Made by a program: the position numbers and the translations under genes
The notes under the pieces: model-generated
Database searches by the model: none
Seen by the model: the letters and a program-made list of their open reading frames with translations, nothing else
What the model was told of the DNA's origin: nothing
Part shown: positions 7,060-12,585 of the stretch, piece by piece
Position numbering within the stretch: the stretch's first letter is position 1
Layout of the letters: every line of letters starts with the position of its first letter
Source of the DNA: an uncultured bacterium
Lineage (GTDB): Bacteria > Cyanobacteriota > Vampirovibrionia > Gastranaerophilales > Gastranaerophilaceae
NCBI GenBank assembly: GCA_900547585.1
Contig: URHD01000053.1
Location: 1 to 13,373, forward strand
Length of the DNA stretch: 13,373 nucleotides
Direction: 5' to 3'

Positions 7060-7082
7060 TTATTAAGAATAATTCTTAATAA
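7060..7082. promoter_or_regulatory. Probable PerR operator (23-bp palindrome)
   Basis: Half-sites TTATTAAGAAT (7060-7070) and ATTCTTAATAA (7072-7082) are perfect inverted repeats around a single A at 7071. This 11-1-11 palindrome contains the 7-1-7 arrangement typical of Fur/PerR boxes. It lies just downstream of the perR -10 on the - strand and touches the -35 of the divergent + strand promoter, so one bound repressor could block both. Confidence 0.8.
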
Positions 7083-7107
7083 CAGTATATCAGATTTTTT
7101 TTATAAT
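7079..7107 (+). promoter_or_regulatory. Predicted divergent promoter for a small RNA
   Basis: A consensus TATAAT -10 (7102-7107) follows ATAACA (7079-7084; four of six consensus bases) with a 17-bp spacer. The -35 overlaps the end of the PerR palindrome and the perR -10. Transcription would start near 7114 and run towards the terminator at 7264. Confidence 0.45.
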
Positions 7108-7111
7108 GCAA
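7084..7111 (-). promoter_or_regulatory. Predicted perR operon promoter
   Basis: Read on the - strand, TTGCAT (7111-7106) and TATACT (7089-7084) have a 16-bp spacer. TGA precedes the -10 (extended -10). Transcription would start inside the palindrome at about 7077, leaving a leader of about 25 nt. Confidence 0.65.
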
Positions 7112-7112
7112 G

Positions 7113-7292
7113 CAATATTATTCTTGCATGCAAAAAAATATTTAAAGTTACCCAAAAGGACTAAAAACAAAGATGGTTACAAAGTGGAATGTAACTAATG
7201 CAGCAATAGATTATCATAACATAGTAAATCCTCAACTCTTCTGATTGCTTGTACTTAGTGCTCACCTCTTTCTTCGGAAAGAGGTTTTTTTT
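7113..7292 (+). ncRNA. Candidate structured small RNA divergent from perR (about 180 nt)
   Basis: No sizeable protein is encoded here, yet the stretch is bounded by a consensus -10 box upstream and a strong intrinsic terminator downstream. It contains a hairpin GTTACA (7176-7181)/TGTAAC (7190-7195). A longer stem pairs AGCAATAGA (7202-7210) with TCT-ATTGCT (7240-7249, one bulged G), followed by the terminator stem. A possible 23-residue reading frame (7173-7244, MVTKWNVTNA...) exists with AGGA about 12 nt upstream, so a small peptide is an alternative. It resembles no RNA family I recognise; 6S-like rod pairing is not seen. The 5' end and function are inference. Confidence 0.4.
7264..7292 (+). 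terminator. Intrinsic terminator with UUCG tetraloop
   Basis: ACCTCTTTC (7264-7272) and GAAAGAGGT (7277-7285) form a perfect 9-bp stem closed by TTCG, followed by a T-run. It works only on the + strand, where the one known gene is 1.6 kb upstream in another orientation context; this implies a transcript starting between 7090 and 7200. Confidence 0.9.
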
Positions 7293-7304
7293 CTTTTATA
7301 TATA

Positions 7305-7464
7305 GGGCGGAAGCCTTATGTTGCGTTGGCACGATTATAGTGGTTGTTTAGTGGCACAGCCACGTTTCTATATTAGTGTGGAGTGCGGAGGGGGCGGAAG
7401 CCTTGTGTTGCCTTGGCACGATTATAGCGGTTGTTTAGTGGCGCAGCCACATTTCTATATTGGT
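7305..7464. repeat. 87-bp tandem repeat, two copies
   Basis: Copy 1 is 7305-7391; copy 2 starts at 7392 and matches for about 73 bp. I count six differences over that length, mostly transitions. Each copy begins GGGCGGAAGCC (a GGC-GGAA-GCC mini-hairpin) and contains GTGGC-NCA-GCCAC, a 5-bp stem. The block lies between the small-RNA terminator and the 3' end of the aminotransferase gene. A reading frame runs through both copies because 87 is divisible by three, but I see no sign that it is a gene. Confidence 0.85.
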
Positions 7465-7485
7465 TCCCCATGCCGAAGCAAAAAC

Positions 7486-8649
7486 TCAACACCTGAGCTT
7501 TTCAACAAATTTCCGGATTCTGGAAACCGCTTCTTTCAAATTCTCAATAGAATAAGCATATGAAATGCGCAAAAAGCCCTCACCGCAATCTCCAAAAGCA
7601 CTTCCCGGCACCACAGCGACTTTTTCTTCGGTCAAAAGCCTTGTTGCAAACTCCTCTGAGGTCATATTGAACTCTTTTATGCATGGAAACACGTAAAACG
7701 CCCCAAAAGGCTCAAAACAGTCCAATCCCATCTCCTTAAACGCATTCATCAGGAATCTGCGGCGCTGGTTGTAGGATTGACGCATTTTTTCAACCTCATC
7801 ATCGCCCTTTTTCAACGCTTCAACAGCAGCATACTGGCTTGTTGTGGGCGCGCACATGATTGCGTACTGGTGAATTTTTGTCATTTGCCTGATTATTTCT
7901 TTTGGCCCGCACGCATAACCCAGCCTCCATCCTGTCATGGCATACGCCTTTGAAAAACCGTTAATCAAAATCGTCCGTTCTTTCATTCCATCCAAAGAAG
8001 CAATGGAAACATGTTTTCCTTTGTACGTCAGCGCAGAATAAATCTCGTCCGACATAACAAGAAGGTCTTTTTCAATAACAATTTTCGCAATTTTCTCCAA
8101 ATCCGCCTTTTCCATAATCGCACCGGTCGGATTGTTAGGAAAAGGAAGAATCAGAACCTTTGTTTTGTCCGTAATCGCGCCCGACAGTTCATCTGGCGTG
8201 AGTCTAAAGTCATTTTCCGCTTTCAATTCAATTATAACCGGCTTTGCATCCGCCAAAATCGCACAGGGTTCGTAGGAAACATACGACGGCTGGGGGATTA
8301 TGACTTCATCACCGGGGTTGATCACCGCACGAAGCCCTATATCAATAGCCTCAGACCCGCCCACAGTGACAATAATCTCCGAATTCGGGTCATATTCTGT
8401 GTTTTGGGTTCTTTTAATGTAATTTGCGATTTCCTGACGCAAATCTTTCAGACCTGCGTTGGACGTGTAGAACGTTCTTCCTCGCTCGAGCGAAAAAATT
8501 CCCTCATCACGGATAAACCATGGCGTATCAAAGTCCGGTTCGCCCACGCCAAGCGAGATTGCGTCTTTCATTTCCGTAACTATATCAAAAAACTTCCTGA
8601 TTCCGGACGGTTTAAGCCCTGTTACCTTATCTGAAAGAAAGTTCCTCAT
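7486..8649 (-). CDS. Class I/II PLP-dependent aminotransferase (AlaT/AspC-like)
   Basis: This cytosolic fold-type I aminotransferase probably moves amino groups between an amino acid (alanine or aspartate type) and 2-oxoglutarate. Among 387 residues, PLP-site marks are VGGSEA (96-101), PFPNNPTG (169-176), D201 in MSDEIYS, the Schiff-base lysine K234 in GFSKAYAMTGWRLGY, R242, and a C-terminal FLRISYA arginine that binds the substrate carboxylate. Length is normal for the family. The ATG overlaps the stop of the Lrp-type regulator by 4 bp (ATGA), so translation is coupled. A similar pairing occurs in Bacillus subtilis (yugH/alaT with yugG). Substrate cannot be fixed by eye. No terminator is visible downstream; the gene ends 22 bp from the tandem repeat. 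Confidence 0.92.
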   Translation of the reverse strand: MRNFLSDKVTGLKPSGIRKFFDIVTEMKDAISLGVGEPDFDTPWFIRDEGIFSLERGRTFYTSNAGLKDLRQEIANYIKRTQNTEYDPNSEIIVTVGGSEAIDIGLRAVINPGDEVIIPQPSYVSYEPCAILADAKPVIIELKAENDFRLTPDELSGAITDKTKVLILPFPNNPTGAIMEKADLEKIAKIVIEKDLLVMSDEIYSALTYKGKHVSIASLDGMKERTILINGFSKAYAMTGWRLGYACGPKEIIRQMTKIHQYAIMCAPTTSQYAAVEALKKGDDEVEKMRQSYNQRRRFLMNAFKEMGLDCFEPFGAFYVFPCIKEFNMTSEEFATRLLTEEKVAVVPGSAFGDCGEGFLRISYAYSIENLKEAVSRIRKFVEKLRC

Positions 8650-9128
8650 GGGGTGATTACCTCTCTTTCATCTTTAGACGTTTCGTTGATAATTGTGCCG
8701 TGGTCTTTGTATTTTTTCAGGATAAAATGAGTTGCCGTGCTCAAAACGCTGTCCAGTGTGGATAATTTGTCCGAAACAAATCCGGCAATCTCTTTCAAAC
8801 TCTTTTCCTCAAGCGTAACAAGCAAATCATAGCCACCGGAAAGCAGGTAAACAGATTTTACCTCCGGATATTTGTAAATTCTTTCCGCAATCCTGTCAAA
8901 TCCCTGCCCTCTTTGGGGAGTAACTTTCACTTCAATCAGAGCCGAAACCTTTTCTATATCTGTTTTTTCCCAGTTAATGAGAGTGTGATATGCACAGATT
9001 ATATTTTCTTTTTCAAGCCTTGAAATTTCGTCCAAAACCTCTTCTTCAGACGCTCCGAGCAGCACAGCAAGCTCCTTAAAGTCGATTCTGCTGTTTTTTT
9101 CCAGTATAGAAAGCAATTCGTCTCTCAT
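8646..9128 (-). CDS. Lrp/AsnC-family transcriptional regulator
   Basis: Lrp/AsnC proteins are amino-acid-responsive DNA-binding regulators that form dimers and octamers. Here 160 residues hold an N-terminal helix-turn-helix (about 1-50, DFKELAVLLGASEEEVLDEISRLEKENII) and a RAM ligand-binding domain (about 60-140, with ALIEVKVTP and VKSVYLLSGGYDLLVTLEE). An ATG six bases further upstream (9134) is possible, but GGAG at 9135-9138 abuts it directly, while it lies an ideal 6 nt from the ATG at 9128; hence this start. The stop overlaps the aminotransferase start by 4 bp. It most likely controls its own operon in response to an amino acid or keto acid linked to the partner enzyme. Confidence 0.9.
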   Translation of the reverse strand: MRDELLSILEKNSRIDFKELAVLLGASEEEVLDEISRLEKENIICAYHTLINWEKTDIEKVSALIEVKVTPQRGQGFDRIAERIYKYPEVKSVYLLSGGYDLLVTLEEKSLKEIAGFVSDKLSTLDSVLSTATHFILKKYKDHGTIINETSKDEREVITP

Positions 9129-9158
9129 AATCATCTCCGTATTAATTCCGATTCAAAA

Positions 9159-9186
9159 ATTATATTACATCCTGCTGAAAAAACAA
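9159..9186 (-). promoter_or_regulatory. Predicted promoter of the Lrp-aminotransferase operon
   Basis: On the - strand, TTGTTT (9186-9181) and a consensus TATAAT (9164-9159) are separated by 16 bp. The spacer and -35 lie within an imperfect CTGCT/AGCAG inverted repeat (about 9172-9191) that could be part of an operator. Confidence 0.6.
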
Positions 9187-9211
9187 AGCAGCATAATAAT
9201 TTAACCAAAAT

Positions 9212-9247
9212 CCCGCCCCACCCCAACATTTCACCTTTCCCCAACCC
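9212..9247 (-). other. G-rich tract, possible G-quadruplex
   Basis: The - strand carries five G-runs (9245-9247, 9239-9242, 9221-9224, 9216-9219, 9212-9214), three of them separated by single bases. Such a tract stands out in this AT-rich intergenic region. It sits about 25 bp upstream of the -35 of the Lrp operon, on the strand that is coding for it. Quadruplex formation is inference from the pattern. Confidence 0.4.
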
Positions 9248-9253
9248 GGACAA

Positions 9254-9378
9254 GTAAAAAGTGAAAGATTTTTCTTTGCAGTGACTATGGGGGAGGGCTC
9301 TAAAATCGTGAGATAAACTTTCCCACGTTGAGTGCCCGGAGGAATCGGAACGGAAAAGAAATATCTTTCTCTTTTTAC
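9254..9378. repeat. 125-bp dispersed inverted-repeat element, copy 2
   Basis: Arms 9254-9277 and 9355-9378 pair over 24 positions with only two T-T mismatches (GTAAAAAG...CTTTTTAC at the ends). The 77-nt interior can form a further stem (GGGC 9295-9298/GCCC 9334-9337, with CGTG 9307-9310/CACG 9324-9327 inside). Shared with copy 1 (5627-5751, opposite orientation) are AATCGGAACGGAAAA (9343-9357), a GTGAC-ATGG-GGAGG block (9281-9295) and a GA-TGCC-GGAG block. Arm sequences differ from copy 1 but are again self-complementary. It lies in the divergent region between the Lrp operon and pgpH, upstream of both predicted promoters, with no transposase nearby. Confidence 0.75.
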
Positions 9379-9439
9379 GCCACAGCACAATCTACCCCAA
9401 AGAATCCTCTTTAAGAACGATAGTAAGTTTTCTAATCTG

Positions 9440-9467
9440 TTGTAAAGTATTATATAAGTATTAAAAT
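9440..9467 (+). promoter_or_regulatory. Predicted promoter of the pgpH-ybeY-dgkA operon
   Basis: TTGTAA (9440-9445) and TAAAAT (9462-9467) have a 16-bp spacer. The -35 is the same hexamer as in the GH57 promoter. The start would fall near 9474, giving a leader of about 28 nt. Confidence 0.55.
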
Positions 9468-9501
9468 GTAATAAGTAACAAGATATTATCGAGAATTTTA
9501 T

Positions 9502-10800
9502 ATGAAAAAAGTTAAATTTACGAACCTAATCTCGGATATTTTTTCCACATCGAGAGTAATCAACCTGTTGATATTTATGGCGTTCACAGTGCTTTTAACC
9601 TCTGTTTTGTGCGCAAAATACTTCCTTTTTCAGAGCATTATCGGCGATGACGGAACAAGCAAACGCGATGTCGTTGCATATAAAACTATGAAAGTCGTTG
9701 ATACCTTCAAAACCGACCAGTACAAAAAGGAAATGGCTCAAAAAATCGAACCTGTCCTTACACCGGCGGAAGACAGCTACATAAAAAACAACTACAAGGC
9801 GCTTGAGGCAAATATTCTGAAAATCAGAAGCAAAAAAGGCGACTATCAAACTAAAAAAGACCAGATGAACCTGCTTTTTGATTTTGACAACTCAAACGCA
9901 TATCGAAACTACATTTTGAACTACCTGATTAATGCAAATGACGACAGGGTTATGAACACTTTCGGAAAAGCCGACAAAACTCTGGACAACCTCCTAAAAC
10001 AGGGCGTGACAGAAAAAGATTTTGAACAGGACAGATTGAACAGCATGATTTTGCGCAATTCCAACTTTGAAACCTCAAAAGGCGAAATGCGTGTTATTTC
10101 TGCATTGCTTGAACAGGTAATTGTGCCAAATATGGTTGTAGATGAGGTCGCCACGGAAATAGCAAAGAAAAACGCAGTAAACTCAATAACTCCTGTGACT
10201 GTAACATTTGAAAAAGGCGACAAAATAGTCTATAAAGGCGAACTCGTAACAAAAGTAAAACGTGACGCGCTCCAAAAAGCCGGATACAACGTGCTCGAAC
10301 TCAATTTGAAAGGAATAATAGGCATTTTCTGCCTTGTTGCGTTCGGAATAATCGCACTAATGTATTATTTGCAGTATTTTGAAAAGAAATTTCTTAATAA
10401 AAACTATCTCTCAATCACGGGGCTGCTTGCGCTTGTTATGGCGGGCTGCGCAACCCTTTTGCCGGACGGAGCCTCGTTTTATTACCTGCCGTTCCCTGCT
10501 TTTGCAATTTTGCTCTCTATTTTTACAAACCCGAGGGTTTCTTTCCTTTCCTCGGCTATTTTGATAATTATTATTTCAATTTCAATGCAAATGCCGCTGC
10601 AGCCTGTGGCTGTTTTTCTTATAGTTTCATTAATTTCAGCCATTGCAACCGCGAAAATAAAATATTCACGCCGTTTTGACCTTTTAAAAATAGGTGTGGA
10701 AATCGCACTCGCAATGCTTTTCTTTATTCTCGATGTTTATTTGATTGAAAACTGCATAAACCCGATTTATCTGGACAAATGCTCTGATAGGCTTTGTTAA
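9502..10800 (+). CDS. pgpH: PgpH-type 7TM-HD c-di-AMP phosphodiesterase, N-terminal part (frameshifted)
   Basis: This is the sensor and membrane half of a 7TMR-HD protein; intact members degrade c-di-AMP at the membrane. In 432 residues there is one N-terminal membrane segment (about 20-42), an extracytoplasmic domain (about 45-265, ending in TVTFEKGDKIVYKGELVTKVKRDALQKAGY), then six hydrophobic segments (about 271-290, 304-323, 327-342, 345-360, 362-380, 390-412). The frame then breaks down into NPIYLDKCSDRLC and a stop. The seventh segment (ALIGFVNGLLAGVIVLG) and the HD domain continue one base further on (+1 frame). Both frames are open only over 10760-10798, so the shift lies there. It may be a sequence error, a recent inactivating mutation or a programmed +1 shift. 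Only a weak ribosome site precedes the ATG. Confidence 0.85.
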   Translation: MKKVKFTNLISDIFSTSRVINLLIFMAFTVLLTSVLCAKYFLFQSIIGDDGTSKRDVVAYKTMKVVDTFKTDQYKKEMAQKIEPVLTPAEDSYIKNNYKALEANILKIRSKKGDYQTKKDQMNLLFDFDNSNAYRNYILNYLINANDDRVMNTFGKADKTLDNLLKQGVTEKDFEQDRLNSMILRNSNFETSKGEMRVISALLEQVIVPNMVVDEVATEIAKKNAVNSITPVTVTFEKGDKIVYKGELVTKVKRDALQKAGYNVLELNLKGIIGIFCLVAFGIIALMYYLQYFEKKFLNKNYLSITGLLALVMAGCATLLPDGASFYYLPFPAFAILLSIFTNPRVSFLSSAILIIIISISMQMPLQPVAVFLIVSLISAIATAKIKYSRRFDLLKIGVEIALAMLFFILDVYLIENCINPIYLDKCSDRLC

Positions 10801-10822
10801 CGGGCTCCTCGCGGGCGTAATC

Positions 10823-11698
10823 GTGCTCGGAACAATCCCGCTTCTTGAAAGCTGGTTCAAAATTGTTACCCCGTACGGGCTTGCAGAACTTGCCGACCAC
10901 AACCAGCCGCTTTTAAAGAAAATGCAGCTCGATGCGCCCGGTACTTTTTCACATGTTTTGATGGTATCAAACCTCTGTGAAGCCGCAGCCGAAGCAATCG
11001 GCGCAGATCCGGTGCTGGCAAGAGTCGGAGCAATGTATCACGACATCGGAAAGCTCAAAAGACCGCTTTTCTTTGTTGAAAACCAGACTTATTTCGGCAT
11101 TGAAAACCCGCATACAAAGCTGAATCCCAGATTGAGCAAAATGGTTATCACAGCGCACCCGAAAGATGGCATTGATCTGGCGAAAGAATACGGAATCCCG
11201 CCGGTTATCCAGAACTTTATAATTCAGCACCATGGCGATTCCGTTGCACGTTATTTTTACAATCAGGCAAAACAGGAGGAGGGCGAAGAAAAAGTTACGG
11301 AAGAACAATTCCGCTATACCTGCCCCCGCCCGAACACAAAAGAAACAGCCATCTTGATGATTGCTGACGCGGTAGAATCCGCCTCAAGAACCCTGAAAGA
11401 CCATTCAGCCGAGGAATTGGACAATATGATAAATAAAATTATTCAAGACCGCCTCAATGACGGACAGCTTTCTGATAGCCCGCTAACTTTGAAAGATTTG
11501 AAAACAATTGCCCAGACTTTCTCAAAAAGCCTCCGCGCTGCGCACCATCAGAGAATTAAATATCACGAAAACATAATTCAGGAGCTTGAAGAAAAAGCTA
11601 TGAAAAAGAAATTCGTTGCGCCTGAAAAAATAACAACGGAAGACGAAGAAAAAATCGAGAAAAAGATTCAAAAACGACTGAAAAAGGAAAATGAATAA
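10823..11698 (+). CDS. pgpH: PgpH-type phosphodiesterase, C-terminal HD domain part (frameshifted)
   Basis: This is the cytosolic catalytic half of the preceding gene. From the GTG at 10823 there are 291 residues, but the homologous frame opens at 10760 and encodes the last membrane helix before it. The HD metal site is complete: H44 (FSHVLM), H73-D74 (MYHDIGK), H112, H136-H137 (IQHHGDS) and D182 (ADAVES). KDRL-type helices and a lysine/glutamate-rich tail (260-291) follow. The GTG lacks a ribosome site and sits inside the helix, so an independent start is unlikely; this half would need reading through the frameshift, or is lost. Conservation of every catalytic residue argues for a recent event or a sequencing error. 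Its stop overlaps ybeY by 8 bp. Confidence 0.85.
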   Translation: MLGTIPLLESWFKIVTPYGLAELADHNQPLLKKMQLDAPGTFSHVLMVSNLCEAAAEAIGADPVLARVGAMYHDIGKLKRPLFFVENQTYFGIENPHTKLNPRLSKMVITAHPKDGIDLAKEYGIPPVIQNFIIQHHGDSVARYFYNQAKQEEGEEKVTEEQFRYTCPRPNTKETAILMIADAVESASRTLKDHSAEELDNMINKIIQDRLNDGQLSDSPLTLKDLKTIAQTFSKSLRAAHHQRIKYHENIIQELEEKAMKKKFVAPEKITTEDEEKIEKKIQKRLKKENE

Positions 11699-12197
11699 AC
11701 CGGAATTAAACATATTTGTCGAAGATACTGTTGAATCAGGTCTGGATTTGAGGCAAATCACCGAAAAACTGCAAAAAATGACAGGCTATTTTCTCTCAAA
11801 ACAGGATTATGTTGAAAAATCCTGCCTGAGCGGCTATGAATACGACACTTTGTGCTTTGATATAGTGATTTGCAACAATGAAGAAATTCACCGCATCAAC
11901 AAAGAATATCGAAACATTGACCGCCCAACGGACGTCATATCGTTTGCAATTTTCGCTGACAGCGCGCCTGAGGAGCGTTTTATCTTTGACAGGGAAATAA
12001 ATCTCGGCGAAATCATACTCTCGACTGAAAAAACAGCCTCGCAGGCAGTTGAAAATGGTCAAACTTTTGAAGATGAGCTATACTTTTTATTAGCACACGG
12101 GATTCTTCATCTCATGGGCTACGACCATCAGAGTGAAGAAACACTGTGCGAGATGTGGGATATACAAAAGGAAATGACAGGGGAAATTGATGTCTAA
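11691..12197 (+). CDS. ybeY: Endoribonuclease YbeY (rRNA maturation factor)
   Basis: YbeY is a zinc-dependent endoribonuclease that helps mature the 3' end of 16S rRNA and is involved in ribosome quality control. The 168 residues carry the family signature HGILHLMGYDH (136-146), with H136, H140 and H146 binding zinc. They also carry the upstream YRNIDRPTDVISF block (73-85) and the LGEIILS strand (105-111). Length is normal. The ATG overlaps the end of the pgpH C-terminal frame by 8 bp, with AAGGAA just upstream, and its end overlaps dgkA by 8 bp, so the three are translated as a coupled unit. pgpH-ybeY-dgkA is a conserved order in many Firmicutes and cyanobacteria. Confidence 0.95.
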   Translation: MNKPELNIFVEDTVESGLDLRQITEKLQKMTGYFLSKQDYVEKSCLSGYEYDTLCFDIVICNNEEIHRINKEYRNIDRPTDVISFAIFADSAPEERFIFDREINLGEIILSTEKTASQAVENGQTFEDELYFLLAHGILHLMGYDHQSEETLCEMWDIQKEMTGEIDV

Positions 12198-12570
12198 ATA
12201 TGCTTCAACAGGGTATTTCAGAAGTTTTAGAAACGCTTTCAACGGTTTGAGCTGCGCTTATAAATCACAAAAAAACTACCGTTTTCACCTTTTAATAGGG
12301 TTTATTTCCTTGCTTCTTGGCATATTGCTAAATTTTAAATGCCTTGAATACTGCGTTTTGATTCTGGCAATCAGCAATGTCATCACTGCAGAGCTTTTCA
12401 ACTCCGTAATTGAGTTTACGCTGGACGCATACTACAAAAATAAATACTCAAAACTCGTAAAAATGGCAAAAGACCTGTCAGCCGGCGTTGTTTTTATCGC
12501 CGCAATGACAAGTCTTACAATAGGTTTTATACTTTTTGCCAGAAAAATTCTGATACTGGTTCTTTATTGA
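12190..12570 (+). CDS. dgkA: Diacylglycerol kinase / undecaprenol kinase family protein
   Basis: This small integral membrane lipid kinase phosphorylates diacylglycerol or, in the Gram-positive-type subfamily, undecaprenol (returning it to the cell-wall lipid-carrier pool). The 126 residues have three hydrophobic helices (about 33-48, 52-66, 97-117). The family signature AELFNSVIEFTLD is at 68-80 and AKDLSAGVV at 93-101, with the catalytic glutamates and asparagine in place. Start: ATG at 12190, 5 nt after AGGGGA (12179-12184); a TTG one codon earlier is less likely. It overlaps ybeY by 8 bp and is the last gene of its operon. Which lipid is used cannot be told by eye. No hairpin terminator lies in the 15 bp before the convergent gene. 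Confidence 0.92.
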   Translation: MSKYASTGYFRSFRNAFNGLSCAYKSQKNYRFHLLIGFISLLLGILLNFKCLEYCVLILAISNVITAELFNSVIEFTLDAYYKNKYSKLVKMAKDLSAGVVFIAAMTSLTIGFILFARKILILVLY

Positions 12571-12585
12571 TTTAGGGCAGAAAAG

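Noticed and set aside
7107..7128. Inverted repeat TGCAAG/CTTGCA near the small-RNA start as a second repressor site
   Set aside because: The 10-nt gap and sequence do not fit a Fur/PerR box, and part of it is the perR -35 region. It was not listed as an operator.
7173..7244. A 23-residue frame (MVTKWNVTNA...) inside the candidate small RNA
   Set aside because: The nearest AGGA is about 12 nt upstream, too far for a good start, and both internal hairpins overlap it. I kept it only as an alternative reading of the RNA.
7318..7563. An 81-residue + strand reading frame through the tandem repeat
   Set aside because: It is open in both copies only because the unit is 87 bp (29 codons). It has no ribosome site, and it overlaps the 3' end of the aminotransferase gene.
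9131..9390. Two - strand frames of 76-85 residues covering the 125-bp element
   Set aside because: Both run through an inverted-repeat element, the G-rich tract and the predicted Lrp promoter, and show no family resemblance.
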